NCBI GenBank assembly: GCA_033558025.1
Contig: JAUCEF010000014.1
Coordinates: 1 to 64,000, forward strand
Direction: 5' to 3'
Origin: Phytophthora sp. 'mugwort'
Lineage: Eukaryota > Oomycota > Peronosporomycetes > Peronosporales > Peronosporaceae
DNA length: 64,000 bases
The first letter of the stretch is position 1. Each line of letters opens with the position of its first letter. Below, piece by piece: positions 20,283-31,507 of the stretch. The translations under genes were made by a program, and so were the position numbers. The notes below the pieces were generated by a model that saw only the letters and a list, made by a program, of their open reading frames with translations, searched no databases and had not been told where the DNA came from.

Positions 20283-20975
20283 GAGCGCATCCGATGAAAA
20301 TTATACATACTCAGAATTTACTTGAAGGTGTCCCGGAATAAATAATAAAATATACCCTCAGCAAGAGAATAATTGAACACTACCAAACGTAAGTAGAACG
20401 ATTTACACTTTTGGACTCTGTCCTTTCTTATATTTTTTTGAGATCACACCGTTGTGAGGAGCTTTCAATTGAGGTTGGGGGCTTCACAACCGTCTTCGCC
20501 CAAGGAATCGATTGCTTCGAATTGGAAATAAATCAGGACCACAAGGATTGCGCGCGCGCGGGGGGGGGGGGGGGGGGGGGGGGGGGTGGTATCACAGTTA
20601 AAGAATGTCATGGGTTGCAGCAGCAACCCCCGAAGGCATTGCCACGAAATACAAAATCTTCGGTGACAAATTCAAGTTTGACGGCTCTCGCACAATTTCC
20701 GACGGCATCTCACTCAAGGCATATTAACGCAAGCTGTGCACTTTCAAGGGTGCTATCAAACATACAGAAATATCCTCTCCACGAGGTAGTGTCTGACCCA
20801 ACACATTGTTAGTCACTGGAGTTATTACAGGGCAAAACAATTCTGCACATGTCTGCCTTGTAATAACTCCACAGAGTAAGCAGGTGCATTCTAACTTGTT
20901 GTGACCGCGGTCCGCGTCGGGTGCTGCAATGCGGGTGTTTGATAGGCCCCACGATCTCAGGCCAACCTCAACAAC
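20283..20975. other. Spacer with poly(G) tract and hairpin
   Basis: A run of about 28 G follows a (GC)n stretch at 20549-20586, preventing any trust in the ORF across it. An inverted repeat lies at 20818-20870. No gene recognised. Confidence 0.5.
20818..20870. repeat. Inverted repeat (hairpin), 17-bp arms
   Basis: GGAGTTATTACAGGGCA and its inverted partner 20854-20870 match at 16 of 17 positions around a 19-bp loop. Possibly the palindromic remains of a small TIR element. Confidence 0.6.
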
Positions 20976-21750
20976 GCTAACGTGCATTCCGGATACGACG
21001 CCGCTTCTCTAACCGACGTTGAAGTTGCTTTTTTGCCGCCCAACACGACGAGCAAACGCCAACATCTATACGCGGGCATAATTGTCCCTTTCAAGCGCCA
21101 TTGCCGGCGGCGGCAAGTGCAGCACGCCGTTGACAAGCTTGAAGCAGGCCTGATCATGGACCTAAGTAGCGTCGCCAAGCGCTACAGCGTCGGTGTGCTG
21201 CAGGCGGTATCGAGATCTGGAACGCTCTGCTTCCCCTCGTTTTCACTAACCACTGGAACCAGACAGGCTTATTTGACTACTACGCATGCGAGTACGCGGC
21301 GCCGGACGCGGAGAACGGCATCATGAACAAGCTGGCAGAGATGCTGTCGCGTCTGCACCCCTCGAATTCGATGTCGGTCGATGAGCTGTCGAACCCACCG
21401 GAAGAGATCATCCTCCAACTGGAAGATGATTTCTGCCGGGTAGAGCCTCCACGGAGCGAGAACAGTTCCGGGCAAGATGACCATGGATGAGTTCTCGACG
21501 AAGAAGACGATTGCTGCTTCTACCGATCCGACGCCAGAGAACTTGTCCAGCGAAGAGCAAAATGAGCGTCTTCAATGGATGGCAAAACTTTTCGTTAACG
21601 CCGATGCGATGGGAGGTGCCTTCAAGAGAGATTGTCGGGCTTCGAGCGATGCAGAGAGTATTTAGACAGGAGCTTGCGCATAAGCAAGGCCGCAAGCAGC
21701 AAAAGTCGATACCCGACTTCTTCGGACGTCCTGCACCAAACGGACCTTAG
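20976..21750 (+). pseudogene. pogo transposase C-terminus with PIP-box-like tail
   Basis: The segment begins with VEVAFLPPNTTSK and QHLYAGIIVPFKRH; in this family the LY is normally LD, so the third catalytic Asp has become Tyr. It continues with HAVDKLEAG and NALP-like blocks, frame-shifting near 21200 and 21490. The last ORF ends in KQQKSIPDFFGR (QKSIPDFF at 21700-21723), matching the PCNA-binding consensus QxxI/LxxFF. Drosophila pogo transposase is known to bind PCNA through such a motif. The N-terminal two-thirds of the transposase are absent. Confidence 0.7.
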
Positions 21751-21759
21751 AAATAGTTA

Positions 21760-22367
21760 AGCACCTCTGCGTAGTGATAAAGGAAGTATTTGTATCACAA
21801 ATCGATACGGAAAGGGTAGAGGCATGTTTTGACTAGTGCTTGTATGGTGTCGGTCATTGGGAACGCTCCTCGTATCACTCCGCGGAGTGGATCATAATTC
21901 AGGATATCACGACCGAGAGGATTGTGTGCATGTCCACCACGTCCGCCTGCGCTCGAATTTGAAATATATGAGATAAACTACCGAAAAGTTTAGAGGTAAG
22001 ATAGAGCCGTTTGGCTTACTGAAACTAGGATCTGAAAGGTTTTCAAAGTCAAATCTGCTAAATAACCGAATTCACATGTCAGAATACAAGTTTTGCATGG
22101 TCCAACAACGTTTCAGGTACAGATCTTTTTTAGGACGCTGATTTGCCTCCCTAAACGGATCGTTTTTATTCATAACCCTGAAGTGCTGTAACGGGGTTAC
22201 ATGAAGAGGGCCAAGTCACTCTTCAGAGTGGTGTGTTCCAGTATCACTAGTAATCTAGCCAACATACATTAAGATATCATTGTAATGACATTAGGAATGG
22301 TTACCACACAAATGGTACAAGAACTTCATAGCCACCCAATCGGATAACATCTAGGATACTTTATAGG
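21760..22367. other. Unassigned AT-rich stretch
   Basis: No ORF or repeat with a clear partner was seen. It lies left of the candidate 3' LTR of the next gypsy element and could be host DNA or LTR sequence. Confidence 0.3.
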
Positions 22368-22435
22368 TGACTCATAGTTAGTCTGTAGAAGCATTAAGAA
22401 GATCACCTATAAATATATTCAGTCTTCAATCTACC
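22368..22435 (-). repeat. Candidate 3' LTR remnant
   Basis: This 68-bp stretch resembles 31028-31096 in the same orientation, sharing ATAAATATATTCAGT and GACT(C/T)ATAGTTAGT. Direct orientation outside the coding domains suits LTRs. Only part of an LTR can be recognised. Confidence 0.4.
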
Positions 22436-22468
22436 ATCAGTTGCAAGGCTGGGAGGAGCCTCTATAGG

Positions 22469-24541
22469 TCTTCTTCCGACGAGGAGGAAGAGGGCCAAAT
22501 CGGTCGAGAGATATCTAACGATCTCGACGGGCAGCAGTCGGAATACCAGGCTGCTCGTCAAAAGGGAGTTCGTGTCCCGGCGACCCAGTCGCCTGTGAAG
22601 AAGTATTCTTCGGAGCTCCGTGGGGGGGGGGCTTACGCCCCCGGGTACTTCCCTCCTGTGGAGCCCCACGGAGCTGACGCCTAGATGGATCAGCTCCAGC
22701 CGCCTCGCGTGATTCTCGGCGGGGGCTCTTCCAAGGGCGCTCATGAACGCAACCTGGTGACAGTCCCTGTTCCAATAGCACTTGTGTGATGCTTGGCGCG
22801 TGCACCTGGAACCGCACCATATACCTCTGAAAAAGTTCACAAGCCGGCGAAAGATTCCAGAGCACCGGTCGGGACTTCGACCTTTGTGGGGCTACCCTTC
22901 GGAATTGCCGTCACACTGTGAAACGCTGAGGCCGTGTTCTGGACGTGGACAGCTACGCGCTGTTCACAAGGACAACTCGAAGTTCTCCGGCGGGATCTCA
23001 CGCTGGGCGACATCCTCGACCTCCGTGACCTCTTGATTGAGTTCGCCCATGTGGTAGGATAACGGCAGCTCTCTAAAGAACTGCAGAAGCATCCTACTTC
23101 TAGCGCTCATGATGAGCGCGGGTATGGTCTTATCTCCACGGCCACACCCCGTTCGGACAAGAAAAACCCGAACTACTTACGAAGCCGTCTCTGTTTCTGT
23201 TCCCAGATCGCGACAGCCTACGGGCAATCAACCTGGAGCCGTTCAATCGGCTCCCAGGAGCACTCAACCTCCGAGTACCCCTCCACTTCACATGGAGATG
23301 GCGCTTCCTGTAAACGCGCCGCTCGTGGAGCACACGCTCCATGTGGTAATGTATCTCCCCATTACCGTTGAGGAGGGGCGGCGGAGCCCTCGTACATGTA
23401 CGAGTATGAGGCACCGCCCTACGGTCCGGCTCAGGACCTAGTGTGCCGCCTTCGGCTTCACCTCGTGTCCGTGAGGACTCCGCTCTCCGTCGACGAGTCC
23501 TTGCGCCGGGGATTGGGCTTGACGTCGGTGAGGGCGGCGTTCAGCCATCCAGACCGGGAACGCTGGGATCCTTGGGCCGGTCCGTGACTTTTGGGTCGTC
23601 TGGTAGATGGCTTGTCGGCCTTTGAAGGTCGGGTCGACCGTCGGACGAATGACGTGGACGAGGTCTTCCGACGTCTGGATGCCCTTTGGGTGTCAGTGGA
23701 GGGACATGTACCTTCGGGATATCCGGCGGCCTATGCCCCAGGTGGGAGCGACGCCAGAATACTCCCAGCCTTGTCGGTATAGCTCATACTCGTCGTATAC
23801 AGCCGGGGTTGATTCGTAAGGAGCCCCTCCCGCGGTCGCAAGGGACCTGGACTTCTGGCCCTGTTATCTCTCAGGCGGAGGAGTTGCAGCCTCGCTTCCG
23901 AGAGCTGGCCTCACTTCCGCCTGCGGCGCTGCCGCGCCCTGCGGGTCATGGTAGCGCTTCAGACGGCTCGGGAAGAACGTCGGTTGGTCGTCATCGACTT
24001 ACGCAGATCGATGATGTACGCCGCACCATTACTGGCCAGGACCGCGAAGGATCCGATGAAGCAGTGCTTCAACGTTTTGCTCCCTACGGAACTTACCATG
24101 GCAAGTGGTAGGTTCCGAGTGTCTAGTCGGATTAAATCGTCCACACCAAAAATTACGATGTGACACGTTTAAGTTTCCTCTTCCATGTTTGTCTGAGTAT
24201 GCATTTTGTCTGGCCTGTGACTCTGCCATGGCATACGGACACGACTGATTACGTTAAGCCTGGTGTCTATAAAGGACTCCACTTGTTTCCGCAAGGAAAC
24301 CGGTCTCATGTCCGAGACCTGGGAGGAAAGCGCTTTTTTCGAGCCTCTCCCCACTTAGAACCGAAGACGGAGTGCACCATCGTGAAGTGAGCGGCACCCA
24401 TGGATGGCGTAAGCCATTCAGGTAGAACGGGTACACCCGGCTGAGTACAAACTTACATACTGGCAGGTGTTATGACCACATGCGAGGAGGCTCCTCGCAG
24501 ATACTTTGCAGATACTGCGCCGAGTGGCTTCAAACACTCGG
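22469..24541 (-). repeat. Left arm of 2.07-kb inverted repeat
   Basis: This arm matches 28363-30437 in inverted orientation over its entire length with scattered single-base differences (roughly one percent or a little more by eye). In the minus direction it is the natural continuation of the integrase: RKQVESFIDTRLNVISRVR, then a proline/arginine-rich linker and a chromodomain (HMERVL, HLHVKWRG near 23290). So this arm is the original location and the right arm the duplicate. Confidence 0.88.
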
Positions 24542-24990
24542 GTGACACGCTCCGTCTGTCCATCCGTTTGAGGATGATTGGAAGTGGACGCGTGCTCCCT
24601 CGTTCCAAGTAGTTGGAACAGCGTTCGCCAGAACGCGGCGGTAAACCGCGGGTCAGGAGCCTAGGCAAATGGCTTTGGCAGACCATGATGGCGGAAAACG
24701 CCATCCAGGAACAGCTTCGCAGCCTGTTCCCTGGCCACTGTGTCTTTTACCGGAGCAAGACGCACCATCTTGCTCAGACGGCACACGAACACCAAGATTG
24801 CGGTGTTTCCGTGGCCGTCGGCTGGAAGTCCAAATATGAAGTCCAGCCTCATCGACTACGCGCAGTTCGCCAAAACGGGCAGGCTCTGCAAAGGAGCCGA
24901 CGCGTGTCGGCAGGTTTCACCTGCTTACATATTTTCACGTACGGATCGACCCACTTGTACATGTGAGCCCGCCAAAAATACTGAGAGACC
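24110..24990 (-). pseudogene. Gypsy integrase (minus strand)
   Basis: LDFIFGLPADGHGN holds the first catalytic Asp (about 24845). The block after FRHHGLPK, where the second Asp (SDRD) is expected, reads PFA then a stop, so it is lost. HPQTDGQTERV with the Glu is present near 24560. The C-terminal segment continues into the left inverted-repeat arm. Not functional. Confidence 0.85.
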
Positions 24991-25209
24991 GATTGGAATG
25001 TCTTTTCGCATCCCAAGTGACCGCTGGAAACATCGTGTCGTGCGCCTCCAGAGGGATATCAGACTTGTAATCCTCGTCGTTTGGTACGACTACCATGGGT
25101 TCATAGGGATCTACTCGGTAGTAGAGCAGGTCATCGTGCTGCTTATATCACTGGAGCCGGGCTCTCTGACGTGGCGCGAGCCACTCGGCCTTGGATTCCT
25201 TGCCAGCGG

Positions 25210-25900
25210 TCAGGAACCTACCAGAGGTGCCAGGGCTACGTCGCCCCCATACGCCATGCATATCCGATCGCATAGATCAGTCGTGCCACGACGGATGTGC
25301 GCCAGCTCATAGTCTGGCCTGCGTGACAACGCATCGGCAAGCACGTTGGGCTTGCCAGACTTGTACTCGAAGCGGAAGTTATATTCCGAGAAGAAGGACA
25401 GCCATATCGCCATCCTTTAAGACAAATGGGGCGAACTGGTCGCCGTCCGTAAGGATGCGAGATCTGTGTAGATCACAAAGTGCTGGGAGCCCAGGAGGTG
25501 CACCCAGAACTTGACAAGGGCGTACTTCATGGCAAGCAGCTTCTTTTCATGAACGGGGTAGTTCAGTTCGGTAGCCTTGAGCTTCCTGGACTGAAACGAG
25601 ATCGCTCGTTCACGTCCTGCAGCATCGTGCTACAGCAATACACATCTGATTGCATAATAGGATCCATCGCAGACGACGCCGAACGGCATCGTCTCATCCT
25701 GCACTGCCAGGACAGGCGCCTTATGAAGGCTTGCCTTGACATTGTCAAAGGCTTCCTGTTGTTCATGACCCAGTGCCAGTCGGTATTCTTCTTCAGAAGA
25801 TCCGACAGGGTCTAGCTAGACCCGCGCAACCTTCGCTGTACTTATGGAGGTAGTTGACCAAGCCGAGCCATTTCCTCAGGTCCTTCTGGGACCTAGGCGT
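25210..25900 (-). pseudogene. Gypsy RNase H (minus strand)
   Basis: SFQSRKLKATELNYPVHEKK, FVIYTD and PNVLADALSRRPDYEL are readable in order between about 25620 and 25280, typical of Ty3/gypsy RNase H and its junction to integrase. Two or more frame shifts are present. Confidence 0.85.
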
Positions 25901-26038
25901 TGGCCATGCCGAAACCTCGATCTTCTCCGGAACACAACGTTGCTCACGAAGCAACCGAGAACTTAGATATCTTGCGCCGCGAAGACGAATTTGTCGATGT
26001 TTTTATTTTGGCATAGAGCTTATTCGCTTAAATGACCT

Positions 26039-26767
26039 CTAAAACTCGACGGAGGTGCTCCAATGCACCGCCATAGTCTTATTGAGTCCCTCGGCACAGC
26101 TACGGACTAAGATGTCGTCGAAGTACAACTGTGCGTGTGCACACAGTGACCTAAACAACTGGGTGACCAGGCGATTGAAGGTCGCCGGGGTATTACATAG
26201 GCCCTGTGGCATCACAAGCCACTCCCAGAGCATACCGCTCGGGGTGCTCACTGCGGTGAGCGGGATGTCGCTCTCGCGCATCAGGATCTGCAGTATCCGT
26301 CAACCAGATCCAGTGCGCTGTACAACTTGCATCTGGTTATGCTCGTCAACAACACATCCTTTCTCGGGATGGGTGTCAGGGCCGGCACCATCGCGCTGTT
26401 TAGCTTATTGAAAACACGAGCCAGACGCCACTTCCTGTTCGGCTTCCGAACGCAGAAGGATGGCGTCGAGTGCGGGATTTTCGTTTCCCGCACCATGCCT
26501 GTCTTGGCCTTAGCGGTGAGGAAGACATTAACGACCTCGCACTGCTCTCGAGGATTGTCTGGTGACACAGTACTTTGTGTCCGGGACGAGATCAATTTCG
26601 TGCCTGATCCCACGATCCGGTGGGAGTTGGGACGGTGGATCTTTGGCCGCCACGCCCTCGAACGCCTTCATCAAAGGGTACACGGGATCCTTCGGTTTCT
26701 TGAAAATATTATAACCCAAGCGCAAAGCGCGCTGGGAGGGGAATGCCTCCAGGACGCCCTCGATCAT
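26039..26767 (-). pseudogene. Gypsy reverse transcriptase (minus strand)
   Basis: Blocks in order are GIRHEIDLVPDTKYC, TPSFCVRKPNRKWR, LYSALDLVDGY (first catalytic Asp), VMPQGLCNTPATFNRLV and LYFDDILV (catalytic DD, about 26130-26105). The frame changes around 26285 between the third and fourth blocks. Motifs are well preserved, so the copy is younger than the element at 6.1-10.2 kb. Confidence 0.88.
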
Positions 26768-27559
26768 AGCCGAGGCAATTTGTTTTGTTCATCAGGAGTG
26801 GATACTTGCTTCAAGAGGCCACCTCCGCGATCTCCCCAGCCTTCCGGTTGGCCAGGAAATCTGTCTGTATCAGCTCTTCGAGGTTCAGGAGCTCTGACAC
26901 CTCAGGCAGCGGCTCTAGCTTGAAGCCGCCTATCTTGACCCGATGGCCGGTCTGGCCGTCGAGGATGTGATAACACCCTTCGACTGGATGTGCCAGACGA
27001 ATTCGGGCCCTAGGTTTCGAGTTGCTTGAAGCGACTCCAGTTTGAAGTGACTTTAGACTCAACTTGCGGTGTCGACTATATCGTCGACGGCGACCGCGAC
27101 GTGGCACTTCGTTACCCACGTCTATGAGCGTCGCATTGACGACGGCCAAAGCTTCAAGGGATTCGTGGTGAACTTGGTATTTCCACACAAGAAGCGCGTC
27201 TCGCCGCCTTTATTTCAGTTAAGGTCAGGGCGACCTGGTGCGGAACAATGTCACCTACACGGGGAGCGCATCGTGAGTCTTCTTCTCCAGTTTCGGTCTG
27301 ACTAACCTGATCTGGACCTTGGTTACCCATCTGGTCGGTGCAGCCTGGCACCGCCACTCTTTGGGTATTGGCTGCCGGCCTTGATTCCGGCGGGAGACGA
27401 GGGCTATCCTGAAAGGTCTACTGCGACCAGGTGCAGCTTCTGCTGCCACCGTTTCTAGGGAGTCGCTCAATAGGTCGGCGGGTCCCAAAAAATCACTGGA
27501 TGCTCATGCATCCCGGCGCCCCTTTCGGACGCCCCAGTTCCTGATACAGGTGGAAATAT

Positions 27560-28220
27560 GATCACCAATGCTCTGCCAGTAACTGCGGTCCGCTGGCCCC
27601 GGTGGCTTTGTTCCGCCAATCGATCCATGACTCATTTTTCTCGAGCCAGGGCATACCCAGGATCAAGTCATACTTGTCCATCTGTCGGACGATTAACTGT
27701 TCCACGCTGTCTAAATTCTCGAATGTCATAGCAAGACCCACGTAGATCATGGGAACAGTAATCACCGTTCCGTCGGCCAGTTGTCCGACACTGTCCCGTT
27801 GCCTTTGCTTTCTCGTAAACAATCGGCGAACTTGTTGCTATTCTCCGCAACAGTCCGGCGGCGTGCGAAGGTTTTCGACGCTTTGGAGTCTATTAAGACT
27901 CGAAAGGGATGGGTGCACTCACGTACACTTATGTGTACGGCTAGCAGGCCAACGCTGCCCTTCTTCGATCCAGCATGCACAGACTCTTAGGGGTAATCCT
28001 CCATGGTGCGCGCCACCCGTGCACCGCTCATGAAGACTTACGTCTCCCCCAGAGTGGGTCGGCCAGCCCCTATGGTGTCCTGCGTTCTCCTCCCCATGGG
28101 GTCCCGGCTTTTGCCAGCAACCGTTGAACACGATGGGCTTGGAAGGGAAACGTTTCCGTTGCCCCCCCCCAGCAGGAAGGCAGGTGCCTTGACCCTAGCT
28201 TACCACAGCTCTAGCAGCGA
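27560..28220 (-). pseudogene. Gypsy gag zinc knuckle and protease (minus strand)
   Basis: A degenerate CCHC-like knuckle (SCGKLG with flanking Cys and His) is at about 28215-28160. Protease begins near 27920 with LIDSKASKTFARR, where the family has DSG: the active-site Gly has become Lys. The C-terminal half, YDLILGMPWLEKN (about 27660), is in a separate frame. The protease is inactive in this copy. Confidence 0.75.
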
Positions 28221-28362
28221 ATATCATGCTGCTCGGCGAGTCCAATTTCCATGGGACTGGCCCGCTGGGGCCCCCGCGACTTGGTGTCACTGCCACCTGG
28301 CCACATAGCCCCGGCGTGCTAGCATAGCGGCAACTGTACGCCTCTTGGAGGGGGGCTTGGAT

Positions 28363-30437
28363 CCGAGCGCTTGAAGCCACTCGGCGCAGTATCTGCAAAG
28401 TATCTGCGAAGAGCCTCCTCGCATATGGTCATAACGCCTGCCAGTATGTAAGTTTGTACTCAACCGGGTATACCCGTTCTACCTGAATGGCTTACGCCAT
28501 CCATGGGTGTCGCTCACTTCACGATGGTGCACTCCGTCTTCGGTTCTAAGTGGGGAGAGGCTCGAAAAAAGCGCTTTCCTCCCAGGTCTCGGACATGAGA
28601 CCGGTTTCCTTGCGGAAACAAGTGGAGTCCTTTATAGACACCAGGCTTAACGTAATCAGTCGTGTCCGTATGCCATGGCAGAGTCACAGGCCAGACAAAA
28701 TGCATACTCAGACAAACATGGAAGAGGAAACTTAAACGTGTCACATCGTAATTTTTGGTGTGGACGATTTAATCCGACTAGACACTCGGAACCTACCACT
28801 TGCCATGGTAAGTTCCGTAGGGAGCAAAACGTTGAAGCACTGCTTCATCGGATCCTTCGCGGTCCTGGCCAGTAATGGTGCGGCGTACATCATCGATCTG
28901 CGTAAGTCGATGACGACCAACCGACGTTCTTCCCGAGCCGTCTGAAGCGCTACCATGACCCGCAGGGCGCGGCAGCGCCGCAGGCGGAAGTGAGGCCAGC
29001 TCTCGGAAGCGAGGCTGCAACTCCTCCGCCTGAGAGATAACAGGGCCAGAAGTCCAGGTCCCTTGCGACCGCGGGAGGGGCTCCTTACGAATCAACCCCG
29101 GCTGTATACGACGAGTATGAGCTATACCGACAAGGCTGGGAGTATTCTGGCGTCGCTCCCACCTGGGGCATAGGCCGCCGGATATCCCGAAGGTACATGT
29201 CCCTCCACTGACACCCAAAGGGCATCCAGACGTCGGAAGACCTCGTCCACGTCATTCGTCCGACGGTCGACCCGACCTTCAAAGGCCGACAAGCCATCTA
29301 CCAGACGACCCAAGTCGTCACGGACCGGCCCAAGGATCCCAGCGTTCCCGGTCTGGATGGCTGAACGCCGCCCTCACCGACGTCAAGCCCAATCCCCGGC
29401 GCAAGGACTCGTCGACGGAGAGCGGAGTCCTCACGGACACGAGGTGAAGCCGAAGGCGGCACACTAGGTCCTGAGCCGGACCGTAGGGCGGTGCCTCATA
29501 CTCGTACATGTACGAGGGCTCCACCGCCCCTCCTCAACGGTAATGGGGAGATACATTACCACATGGAGCGTGTGCTCCACGAGCGGCGCGTTTACAGGAA
29601 GCGCCATCTCCATGTGAAGTGGAGGGGTACTCGGAGGTTGAGTGCTCCTGGGAGCCGATTGAACGGCTCCAGGTTGATTGCCCGTAGGCTGTCGCGATCT
29701 GGGAACAGAAACAGAGACGGCTTCGTAAGTAGTTCGGGTTTTTCTTGTCCGAACGGGGTGTGGCCGTGGAGATAAGACCATACCCGCGCTCATCATGAGC
29801 GCTAGAAGTAGGATGCTTCTGCAGTTCTTTAGAGAGCTGCCGTTATCCTACCACATGGGCGAACTCAATCAAGAGGTCACGGAGGTCGAGGATGTCGCCC
29901 AGCGTGAGATCCCGCCGGAGAACTTCGAGTTGTCCTTGTGAACAGCGCGTAGCTGTCCACGTCCAGAACACGGCCTCAGCGTTTCACAGTGTGACGGCAA
30001 TTCCGAAGGGTAGCCCCACAAAGGTCGAAGTCCCGACCGGTGCTCTGGAATCTTTCGCCGGCTTGTGAACTTTTTCAGAGGTATATGGTGCGGTTCCAGG
30101 TGCACGCGCCAAGCATCACACAAGTGCTATTGGAACAGGGACTGTCACCAGGTTGCGTTGATAAGCGCCCTTGGAAGAGCCCCCGCCGAGAATCACGCGA
30201 GGCGGCTGGAGCTGATCCATCTAGGCGTCAGCTCCGTGGGGCTCCACAGGAGGGAAGTACCCGGGGGCGTAAGGCCCCCCCCCCACGGAGTTCCGAAGAA
30301 TACTTCTTCACAGGCGACTGGGTCGCCGGGACACGAACTCCCTTTTGACGAGCAGCCTGGTATTCCGACTGCTGCCCGTCGAGATCGTTAGATATCTCTC
30401 GACCGATTTGGCCCTCTTCCTCCTCGTCGGAAGAAGA
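28363..30437 (+). repeat. Right arm of 2.07-kb inverted repeat, inserted in gag
   Basis: An inverted copy of 22469-24541 interrupts the gag of the minus-strand gypsy element. On the plus strand it encodes the integrase end (SLRKQVESFIDTR at about 28610) and chromodomain (about 29570-29640). Differences from the left arm include C/T transitions near the inner end and a small change in GTGAC(GAC)TTGGG. It is flanked by gag N-terminal sequence at 30451 and zinc-knuckle sequence at 28220. Confidence 0.88.
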
Positions 30438-30450
30438 GCTAAAGAGACCC

Positions 30451-30961
30451 TTATTCGTAAAGTGATGGCCCCCAACTCCTAACGGAATGGTGAGCGGGAA
30501 ACAGCTCGCCGCTTACGGCTACTTCCGATGATGCTGCTGCCTTCGCAACCTTGACGCGGGCAGTTGCCTCAGCGAACGTCAAATTCTTGTTCGGAGGGCG
30601 AGGTTTCTCTTCCTCCTCCTTGGGTGAGCGAGGACTCTCCTGACGTTCAAGCGTCATAAGCTCATCGCCACCGCGGCTGGGCAGCGGGGTACGAGATCCA
30701 AGCGAGTCGGACTGACTGGGGTCATTGTCGGACCCCTTGATGAGCGGGATGTCATTGTCGCCCCAGGATATGGGAGAGTCCTCCCCGCAATCCACGACAA
30801 GCTCAGGGTCCTTCACAGTCGGCTTAGACGCCTTGAACGCCACCTTGGTGGGTTCTTTTGAAACAGAGCCTTTCCAGACGGCTTAGGCTCTTAGCCTGCT
30901 GCTTGGAAGCAACAGGATTGGCAGGCGCTTTTGCACCGCTGCCAGACTGAGGCTTGGTCAT
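30451..30961 (-). pseudogene. Gypsy gag N-terminus (minus strand)
   Basis: ATG at 30961-30959 starts MTKPQSGSGAKAPANP; after a frame shift near 30840 the frame continues with acidic and charged sequence (WGDNDIPLI, EEEEKPRPPNKN, TFAEATARVKVAKAA) before ending at the inverted-repeat boundary. Low complexity and charge suit a gag N-terminus; assigned mainly by position upstream of the knuckle and protease. Confidence 0.6.
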
Positions 30962-31027
30962 TCTGGAGGCTGATGTGAAAACCGTTAACATGGGAGCACG
31001 TGAACGTGCTCGGGGCTCAAACGGAAA

Positions 31028-31096
31028 TGACTTATAGTTAGTATACAGTCGCATTAAAAGGGGTCACTCATAAATATATTCAGTTTAATATCTACC
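31028..31096 (-). repeat. Candidate 5' LTR remnant
   Basis: Resembles 22368-22435 in the same orientation and lies 67 bp upstream of the gag ATG. On the minus strand the block may begin TGTTACCAAATTAGG (31111) as LTRs often start with TG. Confidence 0.4.
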
Positions 31097-31507
31097 TAAT
31101 TTGGTAACAGTCCCCTCAGACCAGGGACTTGTGAACTGCCGTTTGCTGAGAGTTTGTATACTCTCCGGAAGTAACACGCCTTGTGCGCAAGGTGTTCTGC
31201 TCTCTGTCACATCGGATATGGTGAACGCGCCGATGTCCACATTAAAGTCAAACATGAACATGTCCTTCATCACTTAGAGTTGTCGTCTAGGTTCTCCACA
31301 GTGCTGCCATGATCGGGGGTGTACACGTTACACAGGAGGCACGGAACCCAGCACGAGGCAGTGGCTCTTCGCGGTCGCTTTTGACGATCCGACGTGGCGC
31401 CGACGGTTAGATGCCGTTGGGCGCGGCGATGAGCATCCAACTCCCGCCGGCACCGTATCCCTCGAGCATGCGTGCTCGGGCAACAGCAAAGTTGAGTGTA
31501 CTCGGTA

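Larger units (their letters stand above)
22368..31096 (-). mobile_element. Ty3/gypsy element, minus strand, with inverted 2-kb duplication
   Basis: On the minus strand the order is gag N-terminus (30961-30451), [inverted insertion 30437-28363], zinc knuckle and protease (28220-27560), RT (26767-26039), RNase H (about 25900-25210), integrase (24990-24110) and chromodomain (about 23370-23230). Short similar sequences in the same orientation lie outside both ends (22368-22435 and 31028-31096), plausibly LTR remnants. The copy is full of stops. The inverted insertion is a near-identical copy of the element's own 3' part. Confidence 0.8.

Noticed and set aside
20411..20812. 133-residue ORF spanning the poly(G) tract
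   Set aside because: Its frame depends on the length of a 28-base G run; no family resemblance.
22782..24111. Plus-strand ORFs in the left inverted arm (mirrored at 28793-30123)
   Set aside because: They are antisense to the gypsy integrase tail and chromodomain; I first took the arm for gag but the minus frame fits better.
22469..30437. The 2-kb inverted repeats as TIRs of a giant DNA transposon
   Set aside because: The arms encode gypsy integrase and chromodomain continuous with the internal element, so they are a duplication, not transposon ends.
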